A stretch of 64,000 nucleotides of DNA, from positions 248,001-312,000 of the forward strand of contig NZ_LVEN01000035.1 in the NCBI RefSeq assembly GCF_001686925.1, read 5' to 3'. Of this stretch, positions 61,933 through 64,000 are shown piece by piece. This stretch comes from Flavobacterium piscis (lineage in GTDB: Bacteria > Bacteroidota > Bacteroidia > Flavobacteriales > Flavobacteriaceae). Under the pieces are notes generated by a model. It was given only the letters and a program-made list of their open reading frames with translations. It did not search any database and was not told the origin of the DNA. How positions within the stretch are numbered: the stretch's first letter is position 1; every line of letters begins with the position of its first letter. A program made the translations under genes and the position numbers.

Positions 61933-63906
61933 ATGAGCGCATCGCATAAAAACTTACATAGTAAGTTGTCTATAGGGGGTTTATTGATCACATTAGGGAT
62001 TATTTATGGGGATATCGGTACTTCTCCATTATATGTAATGAAAGCCATACTTGGCGAACATATCATAAACGCGGATATTGTATTAGGAGGTATCTCATGT
62101 GTTTTTTGGACTTTGACTTTACAAACTACAATAAAATACGTACTTATTACCTTAAGTGCTGATAATCATGGCGAAGGTGGTATTTTTGCATTATATGCGT
62201 TAGTCAAAAAAACAAAAATTCAGTGGCTCATTGTGCCCGCCATAATTGGAGGAAGCGCATTGCTTGCCGATGGAATTATAACGCCGCCTATTTCGATATC
62301 ATCAGCGGTAGAAGGAATTAGAGCATTTTATCCTAAAATGGAAACTGATACAATAGTATATATTGTAATTGGGATTCTATTTATTTTATTTACCATACAA
62401 CAATTTGGAACCAAGCTGGTTGGAAAGTTTTTTGCACCAATGATGCTAATTTGGTTCGCTATGCTTGGCACATTAGGATTCATTCAAATTTTGCAACATC
62501 CTGAAGTTGTAAAAGCCATTAACCCATATTATGCTTATCATTTATTACAAATACATCCTGAAGGATTTTTTGTTCTTGGATTAGTATTTTTATGTACAAC
62601 AGGAGCTGAAGCATTGTACTCTGATATGGGTCACTGTGGTCGAAAAAACATCAGAATCAGCTGGATTTTTGTAAAACTGACTTTGGTATTAAATTATTTT
62701 GGACAGGCTGCGTATTTAACGCACCATGAAGGAAGTACTTTACAACAATTAGGCGGAGAAAACGGAAATCCGTTTTATCTTATTATGCCGCATTGGTTTT
62801 TACCATTCGGAATTGTTGTCGCGACTTTAGCAGCGGTTATTGCTTCTCAGGCCCTTATAAGCGGTTCATTTACATTGATCAACGAAGCAATGCGTCTGAA
62901 TTTCTGGCCAAAAGTAAAAATCAAATATCCTACCGAAGTAAAAGGACAATTATACATTCCGTCAATTAACTGGTTGTTGTTTTTTGGTTGTGTTGGAATC
63001 GTTTTACATTTCGAAAAATCAAGTAATATGGAGCATGCGTACGGTTTAGCTATTGTACTATGTATGATCATGACTACTATTTTACTTAATTATTACTTAA
63101 TCATGAAGCGTGTAAAATTATACTTCATGGTGCCGCTTATTACCATTTATTTATTAATTGAATTCAGTTTCCTGATTGCTAATATTACCAAATTTGCAGA
63201 TGGAGGTTACGTTACTTTAATCATTGCGTCTGTACTTATCTCGATAATGACAATCTGGTATCTGGCTAAGAAAATTAACAAAAGCTATACTAAAATCATC
63301 AAAATTGACGATTACAAGAAAGTATTAATGGAGTTGAGCGAAGACTTATCTATTCCTAAATACGCAACACATTTGGTTTATATGACCAATGCTAATCGCG
63401 TAGATGAACTGGAGGAAAAGGTAATTTATTCGATATTACAAAAACGACCAAAAAGAGCTGATATCTATTGGTTTGTTCACGTAAATATTTTGACTGAACC
63501 ATATAAAACACAATATAAAGTTACCGAAATTGCGAAAGACGACATTTACAGAATCGATTTTAATTTAGGATTTAGAGAGCCTACCAAAATCAATTTGATG
63601 TTTAGAGAAGTAATTCGCGATATGGTAAAACGTGGCGAAGTAGATATTACCAGCCGTTACGAATCATTAAACAAAAACAATATTATTGGTGATTTCAAAT
63701 TTGTATTGTCTGAGAAATTCTTATCGAACGATAATGATTTAAGATGGCACGAAAATATTATCATGAACTCTTATTTCTTTATCAAGAAACTGAGTTTGTC
63801 TGAAGAAAGAGCATTTGGTCTAGATAGTAGTTCAGTTAAAATAGAGAAATTCCCAATGGTGCTTCACGCTCCGGAAAACATCGGACTAACCCGAATTATC
63901 AAATAA
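61933..63906 (+). CDS. kup: Potassium uptake protein Kup
   Basis: 657 aa from ATG 61933; a longer frame from 61876 would start upstream of the promoter. KUP/HAK family: GIIYGDIGTSPLYVMK, about 12 membrane helices, LSADNHGEGGIFALY and QFGTKLVGKFFAPMMLIWF. The C-terminal cytoplasmic domain runs from about residue 455. Likely proton-coupled K+ uptake. Terminator at 63929. Confidence 0.95.
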   Translation: MSASHKNLHSKLSIGGLLITLGIIYGDIGTSPLYVMKAILGEHIINADIVLGGISCVFWTLTLQTTIKYVLITLSADNHGEGGIFALYALVKKTKIQWLIVPAIIGGSALLADGIITPPISISSAVEGIRAFYPKMETDTIVYIVIGILFILFTIQQFGTKLVGKFFAPMMLIWFAMLGTLGFIQILQHPEVVKAINPYYAYHLLQIHPEGFFVLGLVFLCTTGAEALYSDMGHCGRKNIRISWIFVKLTLVLNYFGQAAYLTHHEGSTLQQLGGENGNPFYLIMPHWFLPFGIVVATLAAVIASQALISGSFTLINEAMRLNFWPKVKIKYPTEVKGQLYIPSINWLLFFGCVGIVLHFEKSSNMEHAYGLAIVLCMIMTTILLNYYLIMKRVKLYFMVPLITIYLLIEFSFLIANITKFADGGYVTLIIASVLISIMTIWYLAKKINKSYTKIIKIDDYKKVLMELSEDLSIPKYATHLVYMTNANRVDELEEKVIYSILQKRPKRADIYWFVHVNILTEPYKTQYKVTEIAKDDIYRIDFNLGFREPTKINLMFREVIRDMVKRGEVDITSRYESLNKNNIIGDFKFVLSEKFLSNDNDLRWHENIIMNSYFFIKKLSLSEERAFGLDSSSVKIEKFPMVLHAPENIGLTRIIK

Positions 63907-63928
63907 ATCAATTCTAAAATACATTCAA

Positions 63929-63968
63929 AAAACACTCTTTTAAACTTATTAGAGTGTTTTTTTTCTTT
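63929..63968 (+). terminator. Terminator of kup
   Basis: AAACACTCT / AGAGTGTTT with long T-run. Confidence 0.85.
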
Positions 63969-64000
63969 TTAAAGGAAGTTAAAACAACAATCAAAATTAA

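Overview
The window reads as a chromosomal segment of a Flavobacterium-like Bacteroidetes. It is AT-rich, start sites lack Shine-Dalgarno sequences, many genes are preceded by the Bacteroidetes -7 box TAnnTTTG, and the gene content is typical of the group (GldA-type gliding genes are not present here, but the LETM1-related, DUF4251, Kup and SulP/carbonic anhydrase genes fit). No rRNA, intact tRNA, CRISPR array or insertion sequence was seen.

Layout. 0.2-11.8 kb holds a complete [NiFe] uptake hydrogenase locus: hypABCE on the minus strand, divergent from small subunit, large subunit, cytochrome b, endopeptidase, hypF, an FKBP isomerase, hypD and a nickel permease. The small subunit carries the two extra cysteines of oxygen-tolerant membrane-bound enzymes. 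12-16.3 kb has a secreted protein, an acyl-CoA synthetase, a hypothetical gene and two tiny unannotated ORFs, each with its own terminator. 16.3-20.8 kb encodes a WGR protein and a SWIM zinc-finger protein. 21-25 kb is a very AT-rich island with a YobI-like P-loop ATPase, next to the remnant of an HTH regulator gene.

27-36.5 kb is the most unusual part. It is an RNA-repair locus: 5'-kinase/3'-phosphatase, a Pnkp-type RNA ligase, a Hen1 methyltransferase, a T4 Rnl1-type RNA ligase, a zinc-finger/TerD-like protein, an HD-domain protein and a WYL regulator. The 640-bp gap at 34029-34670 contains a tandem array of five copies of a structured RNA motif (GGTCAA-N7-TTACTTC on the minus strand). In each copy the variable N7 pairs with a different, nearby partner. 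One copy is circularly permuted and sits inside a tRNA-Arg(UCU)-shaped sequence. Four near-identical palindromes lie exactly 8 bp upstream of the -7 boxes of the three minus-strand transcription units of this locus, which suggests one regulon.

36.7-43.2 kb is a fadNAE-type fatty-acid beta-oxidation operon with a MarR regulator. 43.5-64 kb is ordinary chromosome: GH18 chitinase, small envelope proteins, Cu/Zn superoxide dismutase, carbonic anhydrase with SulP transporter, dps/oxyR, mnmD, ilvE, a MazG-like pyrophosphohydrolase, an ECF sigma operon and kup. Gene families were recognised from motifs and memory; no database search was possible.
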